DNA of 64,000 nt from Loxodes magnus. Its lineage: Eukaryota; Ciliophora; Karyorelictea; Loxodida; Loxodidae. The position numbers were made by a program, and so were the translations under genes. The notes under the pieces were generated by a model, which made no database searches, was not told where the DNA came from, and saw only the letters and a list, made by a program, of their open reading frames with translations. Location of the stretch: positions 248,001 through 312,000 of the forward strand of contig CAMPDV010000358.1 of the NCBI GenBank assembly GCA_946699065.1, read 5' to 3'. Of the stretch, positions 46,818 to 59,648 are shown one piece after another. Within the stretch, counting starts at the first letter, position 1. Each line of letters begins with the position of its first letter.

Positions 46818-49800
46818 TTTAATTATATTTTTATTTATAAATAGCTTAAGTAATTACAGCCATGTTGAATATAGCTTTTAATTTTATAAAAAATGTAGGT
46901 ATTTAAATTCCCTAAAACTAAGCAAAAAGATGCTATTTACATACATTTTGTAAATTTGCACTTCCTCTTCATTTTATGATCCATTTAGATAATTTAATTT
47001 TGCTTAATTTAATTTGGCTATATTTGTGATATTTAGTGAAAAGTTCTATTAAAAACATAATCTAGAACATTAATACTCTTAAACTTGATCTAAACAAAAT
47101 TAAATAATTAGACAGAAGATATATTTCATATAAAATAGGCAGAAAAAATTATAAGGATACATTTTTAATACTAATATGGCTATTTAATATTTATTTTAAT
47201 CTAAGACTAAAAAAGGTATATTTGAACTATATTTGAATTATTAGCATTAATTTTACTAAATTAGTATTTGATAGCTTTTTAAGTAGCATTAAGTTTAAGC
47301 AATTTATTTTAAACATAATTAAAGCAAAAAGATTTGGGCGAAACTTCATAATATTAATAAATTGTCTTTATTTGAAAATAGTTTAGATTGTAATCGAAAA
47401 TAATATATCTACAATTAAATATATACCTATTTATATTCTAAGTTTAAATAATTAATGAATGTTAATTGTTTATTAGTCTTCATATTCTATCTAAAATTGA
47501 TATATAGACCTTTATTTAAAACTTTAGAGTGAACTTTATTAATTGCAAACATTTTAGCAAAGTTGTTTCACTTTTTAATTAATTTAAAGGCATTTGCTTT
47601 TAGAATTTCTAATTGATTTGAGCCTTAAATTATAAATCTTGGTAATGTGTTATATCCCCTTAAGTTTTAATCAAATTTTTAATTTTCGTGCAGGTAATTT
47701 TGAGAACAATGATTAAATAAATAAAAGTTAATTTTACTTAAAATGCTCTTAATTTTTGATTTATGGCAGCAAGGTAATCTTTACTAAAACCAAAGCAAAA
47801 TCTTAGAAAATCAATTCTTAGAAAAATGAAAAAGATAAGCAAATTTAATAAAGCTTATGTTAAACTTAATCTATTTATTGTATTGGTATAATTTCCTTAT
47901 ATTCTACACTGAAGCATTTCTTTTGAAATAAAGCTAAATTTTTATTGCTATACGAATTCTTTAAGAACATTTTCATAATGTAAAAGAATTAATATAAAGA
48001 TATGCTAGTGTCTAATATATTTAGTGCTTTTATTCATATACAATTTATATGAAAGATTAACAAGATAAGATTAGGTAGCTTCATTTAATATTTGCAATAG
48101 TCTAATTTATACTCTTTAATTAAGAATAAATTTATTAAGTTTCCATCCTTTTATTTGCAGAGAATAATAGTAATAAATTATTAACCTAATAGATACCATT
48201 GCTTCTAAATTTTAAGGTTGTATAAACAATCCTTAAAATAATAATTTAAGCATTATATTAAATTGCAAATAGAATCTTTATACTTAATTTATTCTTAACT
48301 CATTTAGTTGCAATAAATCTAAAAATGAATACTTAAATTAAATTTTAGTGAATTGACATTTTACTCATAGAAAATTAAAAGTTATTATTCATATTTTTAT
48401 ATTTTTATATTTAATGAAAAGCATCTAAGTTGATTTAGTCACTTTTCATAATTTTAGGCTTTATTTTGTTAATCAAACTAAAATAAATCTTAAATATTAA
48501 TTTCTTAATATTTAACTCATTAAAGTTCTATGTTTTAAAAATCTCAGTCATAACAAAGTGATAAAAATCTATAAGATAAAAGTTTAAATTTAAAATGTTT
48601 TAGCAATTAAGAAATTAGAATTTATTATATATTATATAGAATCTAGTTTAAATATTGGTGACATAAATCAAATATTCAAACTATTGATAACTTATAAATA
48701 TCTATTTTTATTATATTAATTTATAGAAATTTAATCTCTTCGTTTGATTTATATTTTATTAAAATACATACCAAATTAAATTTTAAGTAGCAAAGACAGA
48801 AACTATAAAATCTACAATAGTACTAGAATTAATAATTTAAAAATATAATTTTATATAAGAATAAGTATTTTAAAATGTTTAATGATTCTTCTACTAAGTA
48901 TAAAATAATAATTCAAAATATCTTACATAATTAGTTAAATCATTTTAAACACTTCCCATTTTAGTGCCTACCAATAAATCAAGATTCATATCATTTTCAA
49001 CAATTAACTTGAACTTTCTGAATGTAAAATGTAAAATGAGGAATAATTATAAGCTATAAATAATGCTCTTTTACGCTTTTACTAAAAAGTCTAATATAAT
49101 TTAGATAACTACACAATTTTTTACTAAAATGGTATATTAGTCTAATAATTACTATAAAGTTTTCCTTTATTAAGTATAAAGCATTATATTAAATCATTAA
49201 TATATAACTATCAAATTAATAGTAATTTTAAAAAGGTTTAGAATAATTTATTAATGCCCTAATAAATAAGTAGACCCTGATATAAGAACTTATTTCTAAA
49301 TTCATTACTCTTAAGGAATTAATAAAACAAAAATATTTGCCTTTATTCTATTTTCATAAATAGAAAAGATTTATATCTCTAAAAATTATAATCAATCAAC
49401 TTTATAAACCGATGCTAAACTTAAATGCTCATTTGAATTAAATTTTTAAAAGTATATGAGCATAGAAGTAATAGCTTCTAATTAATATCTCTAATGCAAT
49501 CTAAAGTAAAATAGTTATTTAAAAGTTTTATGATAAAATAATAATATAAATTAAGAATAGCTTATGTTTCAAAAATATATACATTTTTATTTAATAAATT
49601 ATATAAAACTTCACTATTATTAAATTTAATTATCATATATAATACTTAATATTCTATAAGCTTATTCCATATTTAGACTAATAAAATTGTCTATATAGAT
49701 TGTTTTTGGTATTAAAGCACTTATCTTGGGAATTTTAATCTTAATTAATGTAGCAATCAATGCTTTTGTTTTGTATTTATTTAGAGAAAATTAAACTAAT

Positions 49801-51923
49801 GTTTGGAAATGTTAAAATAAATAAGACAACAATCTAAAAAAGAATTTTGCATTTATAAGGTTTAAAGTCTTAGAAGGTTAAAAATGTATAATTTCTAATA
49901 TTTAAATATTTCTTTTAATTATATATAAATCAGTAGTTTTACAATAAGTTTATATCTTTAAATTTAATTAAACTATTTTTTAACTTTTTTCTTATCTTTT
50001 GCTCTTATATAAATTGAGTATTAAAGTTTAAGTTTTGAATTTAGAAAACATTTACACTAAAGAAATTAAAATAAATAGAATAAAAATATAAATGCTATTG
50101 ATTATTGATTATTGATTATTTAGAAAAGATATATAGCTATTCTATTTATTTATTTTAAAATTACTATAATTTTAATTCTTTTATGCATATCATTTATCTC
50201 TATACTTGCTTACCAAAGTAATTTAATTATAGACTCTTTAAAAGAATATTTTCATTTAAATAGACTAGATTATTTAAAGCTATTACAACCAAAACATTTT
50301 ATTCTAAGTGAAGGATTTAAAATATAAGTAGCATCATCTTTTGTTTAAACTGAAATTTTTTAGTTTAAAATTATCTTCTTTAAATTAATAATGCTAATGG
50401 TATAATAATCATAAACTTCTAGTTATATGAAATATAAAAAATAGATGGTTTCACATTCATTATAGCTTATAATAAACAAAAATTAAATATTATTTTAAAT
50501 AGATTAAAACATCTATTATTATAAAGTATTTATAACCAAGTATATGAAGAAGCTAAACATTTTGTTTTTTAAAGACAAAAAATTAAATCATTTAGTACTT
50601 TTTAAATTAGCAAAACAAAAAGTAGAGTTTATAATAATTAAATAAAACTTGCTTTATATCTTTAAAGTTGCTATATAATTAATATACTTTAATAAATTAC
50701 TTTAAAAATTATTTCTTATTTTGAATCAAAATATAAAAATGTGTGAAACCATAATCATAATAAATTATAAGCTTGAAAATAGTAGAAATAAATTAATTTA
50801 ATAAAAATATATATCATTAAGGTAAAAGTTCAATAGTAAGAGTTATTTATAAAGTATATGATTGTTTAAGAAAGTATGCAAACGTTTATTTATCAATAAA
50901 AATTATATTAGCGCTAGTGCTTTCAAATATAATATTTAAAATACCCTATATTTTTAGCGAAAAAGAAACTATTTAATTTCTTCTTCTTATAACTTTTCAA
51001 TGCTTTCTTGCTTCTATTAAAGAAAAACTTTAGAATTTAACGCAAAAAATGCTTAGAATTTTAAAAAATTCATCTTCTAAAGAGAGAAAGAGTCAAAATA
51101 CCGACTATATTGAAAGCATTTTTAATAATAATATGTTGATTTTAATTTCAAAGTCATAACTTAAAAATACAAAACTCTGCTTATTTTTCTATTATTTTAA
51201 TATAGCATTCTTGGAACTGCTAGTTTTCTACAAATTATAATTAAATATTAAAGTTATGAATTCCTTTTTTATAGTATTTGATAAAGTTAATCCAAAATAA
51301 ATAATTTAAGCATAAATATAGGCTTAGTTGAATGATTATAACAGCATTTAATTATTATTTTTTATGATCCAATTAATAATCTTAGGTAAAGATAAGACAA
51401 AATCTTTTATTCGAATGATTAGTAAATTGTGCTATGGTAAATGAAACAAAATAGTACTAATACTTCCTTAAAATTATAAAGAATCATTAAATTATATGTA
51501 ATCATTTTTCAAAATTCACTTTTATCTTTTCTTATTTCTTTTTAGTTCAAAACATATTTGATACCAGTAGCTTCCAAAACTTTTAATATGTAAATTAATT
51601 TTTCGTAAAAGAAATCATTCAATATCAAAAGATCTTTCATCATCCATTTTAAAATAATAACTTAGGGAATAATTGGAGGAGTTTAAAATGAAATTTAAAA
51701 TTATATAATAAAGTAATTTTATAACTAAATTAGTCTATTAAATCTATTATCATATCTAACTATTTTAAAATTCTTTAATTATTTTAAAAACTAACCATTA
51801 TCACTATTCCTTTACTTTAATTGACTTCAGTCATTAATAATCCAGAAGTAGCTTTTTAATAAACTAAAGAGACATTTAAGAGATAATTACTAAAATATTA
51901 TAATTTTATTATACATACAAAAA

Positions 51924-52577
51924 ATGGCTGGCTTCAAGAAAGGTTTTTTTACCACCTCCTCAGAGTAGGAGAGAAAACCTTAAGCATCATCTCTAACCAC
52001 GTCTTAGCTTTAACTAACCCACTCTTCTTCCTAAGATTTATTAGATCCTCAGAAAATAATTTTTGAAAACCTCTAAAAAATGCAAAATGATAATAACGAA
52101 CTTTCCATACAACTTAATTCACTGAAAGAATAAATCTAATGCCTGATCAATAACGTGAACACGCTAAGATAAGAAAATAGTAACTACAAGACTGAACTCA
52201 GCAATCATCCTTAGTTATTAGAATTTAACTAGAGAATCAAGCAGACGGAAGAAAAATTAAACTAATTCGCTGAGATTACAGAGAGTCTGTTTCTAAAAAA
52301 TCTCTCTCACAACGATCCTATGGATATAGAGCCAGCAATTCAACCAGCAAAAAGAAATAGAATGAAGGAAAAACCTAAATGCTGGTTCTGCAGAAAACCT
52401 GGTCATTTTGTAAGACAATGCTGGAAATATTAAAATAAACAAAATGAAGAGAATAAAAAAATTAAAAAAACATTGAATAAATTAAGCAGATTGTATGTTA
52501 CTCAAGAGGGTAAAATTAATAGACTTAAGATAACAAACGTAAAAAATTAGTAAATCGGTCCTGAAGAAAATATATGA
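51924..52577 (+). CDS. Gag-like zinc-knuckle protein, 217 aa, intact knuckle
   Basis: ATG 51924 to TGA 52575-52577. N-terminus Met-Ala-Gly-Phe-Lys-Lys-Gly-Phe is shared with the 16- and 35-kb copies. Residues 12-40 are Ser/Thr/Gln-rich and residues 45-125 a long coiled coil. Residues 131-136 are Asp-Pro-Met-Asp-Ile-Glu, then a basic patch. Residues 153-166 are a perfect CCHC knuckle (Cys153, Cys156, His161, Cys166) followed by Trp and a Lys-rich tail. It would bind the element's RNA as ORF1/Gag (family inference). The frame past the TGA stays open to the 3' hairpin, so longer versions may have existed. Best-preserved zinc knuckle in the window. Confidence 0.78.
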
Positions 52578-52747
52578 TTTAGACCCTAGTAAATAATTGG
52601 AAAATAACTAGATTTTAACCAAATTCCTATAATAAAACCTGGAGAAAAAAGTAATAGTCGATATGTAATAATGAAGCATAATACAGAAGAAGACTATGAA
52701 GAATATATCCAGAATTCCTTTTTTTAAACATTTATAAACATTATATC

Positions 52748-52802
52748 AGTGACGATCCTAATGAAAGGTGGTATCACTTTAATTAATTATTATTATTATT
52801 TA
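52748..52802 (+). other. AGTGA...TCACT 3' hairpin and TTA tail
   Basis: AGTGA/TCACT with inner CC/GG, then TTAATTAATTATTATTATTATT. Same as the 33.5-kb element despite diverged loops. Confidence 0.75.
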
Positions 52803-53589
52803 AATTTTCAAGTAGTCAATTATTTTAAATCTGATATACCCTTCATTTATAATTTTGCTTATTTTAATTTTATTTATTTATTAATATTTAATACTTTCCA
52901 TCGCTATTTTGCCATCAAATAAATTAAGTTGTTTTTTAATTTAAACAAATATTTTAGGGTTTTCGCTATAATTTATTTAGGTTTTATGCTAATATTCTTC
53001 CTATATATTTGAATTAAATTAATTTTTAAACCTAGTGATATTGGTTTAGTATGTAATAATGACTAAATGTATCCATAAAGATATTACAAGTATACGAAAG
53101 TAATAAAAATAATAAATAATTAAAAATTGCATATTTTTCTTAAATTTTAATAATTGTTAGCATTTTAAGAATTTCACTCATTATCTATCTAAAAACTTCA
53201 TAATTTTAAATAAAGCATTTTTATTCTTAATGTAATAAATCTACTTGTCCCTTATAGTAATTAATTTTATCTTAGGTAAAGTTTTCTTTATTTAATATTA
53301 AGTAAGGTATGAAAGTGATTTTATAATATTCATAAAATTGTTATTTTATAAATTAAAACCATTCTTTATTTCTGTTTTCATTTATTTCTATGTCTTAGCC
53401 TTTAAGCAAATTTCATAGTTGATAAACTATTTGGAAAATAATTAAATTAAGAATTTATAGTGAATAATCTACTCTCTATAGATACTAAAAACATTAGCAA
53501 GTAGAAACTTAAAATATATTAGATAAAGAATAAGCATCAATTTCAAATTTAAATCAGTAGAGTCAAAGTAGAAAAATTACAACTAACAA

Positions 53590-54047
53590 AATTTAAAGAG
53601 TTAAAGAAAGAAAGTAATAAACTACAATATGGAACTATCATTTATGATAAGGATGATAACATTTTATATCAATGCAAAGAATTCTAAGATCTTCAAGAAG
53701 CTTAAGCAAAATACTTTTAAAAGAATCATCCAGAAGCTAAACCTAATGAGATTATGAGCTAGATTTGCGAAAGCTCTTTTGGTAAGAAAATAACTACTGA
53801 AGCATTTAGTAAAGCATTAAGCTAAAAACTAAAGAAAAAACAATTCAAAGAATAAATAAAATAAGATAAAGAAGATAATAGTTAAAGTTTAAAGAAATAA
53901 AGCTAATTAAAGAATCAAGAAAAGAAAGATATTAATTAAGAATACTTTTTAATATAATAATTGTTATTTAAATTTATATTCTCTTTATGTATTAAGTCAC
54001 AGAATTTTCTAATATTTGATAACTTTCTAAAAAGGATTAAAAAATGA
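53590..54047 (+). pseudogene. C2H2 zinc-finger family protein, copy 6 (C-terminal fragment)
   Basis: The frame from about 53,590 to TGA 54045-54047 begins with Leu-Gln-Tyr-Gly-Thr-Ile-Ile, matching the segment before finger 4 of copy 5 (Ile-Gln-His-Gly-Thr-Ile-Ile). The finger itself is degenerate: Cys-Lys-Glu-Phe where copy 5 has Cys-Lys-Glu-Cys, then Lys-Asn-His-Pro-Glu-Ala. A Lys/Gln-rich tail follows. The fragment is cut off by repeat k2, which starts near 53,985. It helps locate a one-base loss in copy 5. Confidence 0.5.
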
Positions 54048-55690
54048 TTAGATTAGTTTCTTTCCAAAAGGTGCATAGTTTAATTATATAGCCATTAATC
54101 ATACTTTAAATAGTTTGTTATATATTTCCTTTATGCTTGTATTATAATTTTAATTATTCTCATAAATTTTATAAGCTGACGCATTTGTTATCATTAATAA
54201 ATTTTAAGTTCTATTCTATAAATAACCTCAAAACTTACAATATTTATTAATCTCTATTAGCTTAAATTAAAAAATACATATGATGGAAAGAATATACAAA
54301 GGTTTTCTTGCTCCCTATAACCAGGGATAAGCGGTGCATTACTAGGAGCAAGGGAAAATTCATTAAGAAAATCTTTCAAAAAATTGATTCTTATCTGAAG
54401 AGAGAAGTCTAGGAAATAGGTTAAAAATATTTTGCACAATAAGCCTTTGATTTCACCAATGAATAGTAAATAAGTTACGATTAGCTGATTAAAGTGGTGT
54501 TGAAACTTCAGAAAGACAATAAGAAACTAATGGAAAAATCTTAATAGCTAAATAAAAAGATCATAATTCATGTCCCAGGAAAGAGATTAAATGCCTTCTG
54601 GAATATATTGAATATCAAATCAGTCAATCATAAAATTAAAAATATGCGCAGAAAGAACTGAGAAAAAAATTGAAATAATGGAGGGAAATCAAGTAAGATA
54701 TAGTACTATAAGGAACTAAATTAAAAAGCGACTTAACTTAATAGTAGTAAAAATTGAATTGAAAAAAATTAATATTTCTATTTGCTCGGAGAAATTGGCT
54801 AAATAAATTGCGAAAAGAGGCCATTTTTGCACAAGATAAAAAATTTTTGCCGACAGCGCCAAATTTTATGAAAACGACAAAAAAGTATTTGCAAGAGAAG
54901 TATTTATTAGAACAGAAAAATCATATTATTAAAGAAATTCTGTTCTTTCCAGAGAATTATATGTAAGAAAAAATGGACACATGATCCAGAATTAGAATAG
55001 CAGAGAAGATTTGATTGGAGAGTAGGGTGATCTGGACCACAAAGAGAAATTGGCTGCTTGGAAATGAAGTCGAAAATTCCAGAATATGAGTAAAATTTTA
55101 CATTTAACAAATATAAATACTAGACAGTTAACTTGACTGAAAAATATTCCAATAATAAAAAAAGGGTTAAATCGGCATCAATAATTTTTCTTTAAGAAAA
55201 GTAATCAAGAAAATTAAAAAAAGATATAAGATTTCAGGAAGGGATTCTTCGCGGTTCTAATGAAGTAAGAATCTAAAATGCAGCACAATTACGAGGTGGC
55301 CAAAAAACAAAAGAAAACTACTTACGCTGCAATGAAACAACCTTGGAGGAGAAACTGCTGAAATAGACGAATCCATTTTCAACCAAGTGGTTTAGGAATT
55401 TAATCTCTCTTGACAGATGAGCATGTAACAACTCAATACAGTGATGCTGGTTTGCTATTTCTTAGGTATCATTTTTTATAATATATTAAAAAATAACAGA
55501 TTATAATAAATTATCATGGTGAATTTTCATCTTCACTATTTTCATTTTTATCATGAACTCATATTATCATCTTTCCTATGATTTTATTGCTTCTAAAATA
55601 GTTTAAAAAATTACTTTAAATAAATAAAGAAAAGATAAAAATAAAAGCATAATCTAAATTTCAATTACTTTATAATTAAAAAAAATACAA
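53985..55690 (+). repeat. 1.7-kb gag-like repeat, copy k2
   Basis: Direct counterpart of 18,196-19,905, with similar extent on both sides of the coding part. Both copies carry different frameshifts. Confidence 0.75.
54280..55420 (+). pseudogene. Gag-like protein (k2), frameshifted
   Basis: ATG 54280 opens 35 codons to TGA 54385-54387. The next frame continues from 54,383 to TGA 54659-54661 with Asp-Gln-Leu-Ile-Lys-Val-Val-Leu, the coiled-coil start of the 16-kb Gag. The region 54,790-55,050 corresponds to the degenerate knuckle of k1 in broken frames. A final intact frame of 118 codons (ATG 55064 to TGA 55418-55420) is basic and has Gln-Asn-Ala-Ala-Gln-Leu-Arg-Gly-Gly, shared with k1. Unknown function for this C-terminal part; it is absent from the short gag elements. 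Confidence 0.55.
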
Positions 55691-58600
55691 TGTTTTTATT
55701 TGATTCTTTACTTTGAAAAATTTAAAGAAGAAATTTAAAATAACTCAAACTTATAAGAGATGAAAAATAGAGAAATTACTATTTTTTATATTAATAATTT
55801 TTTATTCCAGCTATAATTTAATTTCTAATGCATTTAAAAATCTAGAATTCTTTGCAAATTATTATAATTTTTTCATGAAAACTTAAAAAGAAAACAAATG
55901 AACTAGCTTATTGCTTTGATTTTTGAAAAAATATTTAAGAAAAAACTTAATTTGTAAATGAAAAAATAACAAAAAATAAAAAGAAGAAAGAAGATGGTAG
56001 AGATTCAATTTTAATTTTTATAGATTTGAACAAAATTAAATAAAGTTTTAATGCTTGGTAACATTTAACTAAATACAGTTTTAATTTACGAATCAAACAT
56101 AAAATTAATGAAAATACTTCAAATTAACTTAGATCTTTTTCTTTATTATTTTTTATTTCATTTAGCATACAAAATTTGTAAATTATCATTAAATAATTTA
56201 ATGTGTATCTCATCTAATTAAATATATACCAAATCTAAAGGAAATAAAATATTTGAAAGCACAAAGCATGAATAGCTATAGATACTTAAATATTCTAAGA
56301 TTTAAGTTAATAAAATAGAAAAATGAAAGAAAATATTTTAATAAATATAATAAAATGCTAGATTATTATTTACTCTATTATATTTAGATTTAGCAAAAAT
56401 ACAAATAAATTACATATTTTATTATGAAAATATACCTAAACTTAGAAAATTATAATAGCCAAATTCTTAGAAAAAAGTTTTATTTTAAGGAAAAAGTTAA
56501 ATAAATAGTCCTAAAAGAAAACAATTTATAGTTATAATTATTATAACTAAAGAACTAAACAAGAAAATCTTAATTAAATTTATATTATTTATTTCTGAAA
56601 AATATGCCAAAATCTTTTAGAGGTTTTGCTTTTTTTCTCTTTAGATTAAAATAAAAATAGTTAAAAAAAGAAAAAATGTACATGAATCCTTTAAAGATCT
56701 AAGTAAAAATATTAAATTAAATATTTTCCTTTAAATCTATTTAGCAAAGGGTAAATAATAAAAGCTATTATTTAATAAATATCTAATAATTAAATGTTTC
56801 TAAAGAAAGTTAAAATTAAAGTTAGGGAATAATAATTCTTATAACTCTATAAGGCTATTATAAAGTTATTAGTGTGGAATTTAATTTTTCAGTCTGCATA
56901 TATTAGATTCTTAAATATGAAAACTTTTAAATCAATATTTAAGTAAATTTACAAATGTGACTTAATTATAAATTTAGCAAATGTTTCTTAAGGCAATTAG
57001 GAATTTTTCTATAAGTATATTTTCCTTAGTTTATTTAAAAAATATTAATATACTCATTCAAATATTCTTAGTTTTCTATCATTCTTTTAACTTCCATCTA
57101 ATTTGCCGAGAAAAATTTCACTATAAAATTAAAGAAAAAAAATTAATAAGAAGATATGAATTTTACCAATACTAAAAGGATAATTAATAAGCAGAAGAAT
57201 GATAAAGCTACCTAAGGGATTTGATATATAAAACATAAATGAAAATTATTAAAAAGTATCTTTGGCTAAAATAAACTAAAGATAAAGATAAAAATGACTA
57301 TGAAAAGAAGCTAAACTCTAATCTTCTAGAATTATTGTATATTTATTTAATTTTAATTTAATATAGAAGAATTAAATTTATTTGATAGTGTGAAAGATAA
57401 AATATTTAATAAATGTCTGAGATATAAATAAAAGCTCTATGTTTCATTATAGAGAATTATTTATTATTATATATTTAAAGAGATTTATAAAATTATCAGA
57501 CAATATTCAAACTAACTAGAACTTTATAATCTTAAAATTTACTTAGAATAAATAAATTAACTTATGTGTAGAACTGATTTTTCATTCTAAACACATTTAA
57601 AAATTTTAATTATAGAAGCTTAAATTTAAGGAATTAATTTAAAAGAATAAAGGTAAGAGAATTGTATCTAAAGTAACTTTAGTCTTAAAAGATTCATCCT
57701 AATATTATATTTATTAATTTATTATTACTTTAGCTTTTAAAATTATAATAAAGCTAGAAATTTCTAAACTTAAAAAGTCTTTAATTTATCTAATTATCAA
57801 GTAATTGTTTTCGCTGATATTTCTCTTAGCTTTAAAAATAAAACTTCTTATGTGTAAAATAGTCTGCAAATAACTATAACAATTATTTGATAGTTAGTTA
57901 GTAGCTAATTCCTAATTTATATAGCTATAAAGCAATTTGAATAGTAAAATATAGCAAATTAAATAAATGCTAGCTGTTGTATTAAGAAGAATGTAATATC
58001 TTATACTTTCTAATTTTGAAAGCATGGTTTAAATAAAAATAATAAGACTTTAATAAATAGCTAATAATTAAATATCTTAGTTAATCTTAATAATAATATC
58101 TCTTTATTGTCATTAGTTTCATATTTCATCTATAAATCTAACTAACTAAATTATTATATTTCCTTTTATCTCCATATTCTTCTTATCATGTAGGACTCTT
58201 AGCTATTATTAAGAATCATTAAAATAGTGAAAATAAAGATTGTTACTAATTTAATAAAGTTAACTGCTTTATATGGTTAAAAAGCATTAAGCATAATAAA
58301 ATATTTATTATATCACTTTATACTATACAAGTCTCTAATAAACAAGCTATTAAATATTTTTCCTTTAATATCAACATTATTTCATAGACTTATATTAAAA
58401 AGGAAAATCCACAAATAAATAAAATTATTATTATAGCTTAACTGTCTAAAATATCTTTCAGTTGCTTTAAGATTTCTTAATGAAACTTAATTTCTATTTG
58501 ATAGTTAAATTGATTACTTTATAATTTTAGTCTAATATGAGTGTAAAATAAAAAGTTTTGTATATAATTATAAAGCTAAATGCATTATTTAATTTATAAG

Positions 58601-59648
58601 CAAATGTAAGTGTAAAAGTTAAAAATACATAATTATTGATTATGATAATCTTGGTTATATATTAAGTAGATAGCTATAAATTAAATACTTTAAACTGATA
58701 TCTAAATTATGTTTAATCATAACTAATTTAAATAACACTCGAATTTATTAAATTAAGAGTTCATACCACGTAAATAAAGTATATAATCGATCATATAAAC
58801 TAGCCTTATCAAAATAAATATAATAAAACTTACCTTTATAAGGTTTTATTAGTTATAAAGATATATAATAAAATATATGACTATTACTAATATATTAAAT
58901 TAATAAATAATCATCTATTTAGAAACTTTATTCAGCTTATTAAAAACAAAACTCTTAAGAAGCTATTATTTATATTGGCAGCTTTTATTATTCAAATCTA
59001 AAAGATATTAATATGAGAACAATGAGCTCCAAAAAACAAATATTTAAAAAAGCAAGTTATTAAAATTAAGAAACTCTAATTAAGAAAAAGAACTACTATA
59101 AAAGTAAAATTATGCCTTTTATATTTAGAAGTTTAATCTTTTTTAATTATAGCTTTATCTTCTCTTTTACAAATAAATTTGTATAAGTTTTACTTTAAGA
59201 ATAACAACTTAATTATATATCAAATAAGATTCTAAATTCATATATCAAACTTGCGAGATAATAAAATAATTTTATAGCTTAAAATAGAAAATTTTAAAAT
59301 ATAAAAGTAAACTAGGAATTAAATAGTTTTATATACATTTATTGCATTAATTTAAATACAACCTAGGAGATAGAATCTTATTAGCTTATAACTTAATAAA
59401 TCATTACTCTTGCCAAAATAATTCTTTTCCATCCTCTTATTTTCTCTTTATTTATAAGATTTTATTAATTGATTAACTAGAATAGATGTAGATAAATTTA
59501 GTATCTAATGATATGCATTGATATGCAATGGTGATATATTTAAGTAAAGATAGTAGTATAGTTAAAGGAATGATTTAGAGTATATAAGGTAGATAGATAA
59601 GTAAATTGATTTAATTTAAGTTTATTTTAATTATTAATATTCTTATAA
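55691..59648. other. AT-rich stretch, no supported gene
   Basis: The longest gene-poor interval of the window. A frame from ATG 56981 (hydrophobic, about 73 codons to the next TGA) has nothing to support it. No structured island or repeat partner seen. Confidence 0.4.

Larger units (their letters stand above)
43812..51821 (+). repeat. Segmental duplication, copy B
   Basis: Direct counterpart of 22,621-33,834. It preserves the empty sites of two gag retroposons (near 49,671 and 51,590) and has its own insertion, SINE-like element C. Use with copy A to date insertions. Confidence 0.85.
51910..52802 (+). mobile_element. Gag-only retroposon, 52 kb
   Basis: Short A-rich leader, intact gag frame, AGTGAC ... 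TCACT hairpin (52,748-52,778) and a TTA-repeat tail. No clear target-site duplication. Lies just outside the right end of segmental copy B. Confidence 0.7.

Noticed and set aside
56981..57175. 64-residue hydrophobic ORF, possible small membrane protein
   Set aside because: No paralogue, motif or hairpin context; such frames occur by chance in this A/T content.
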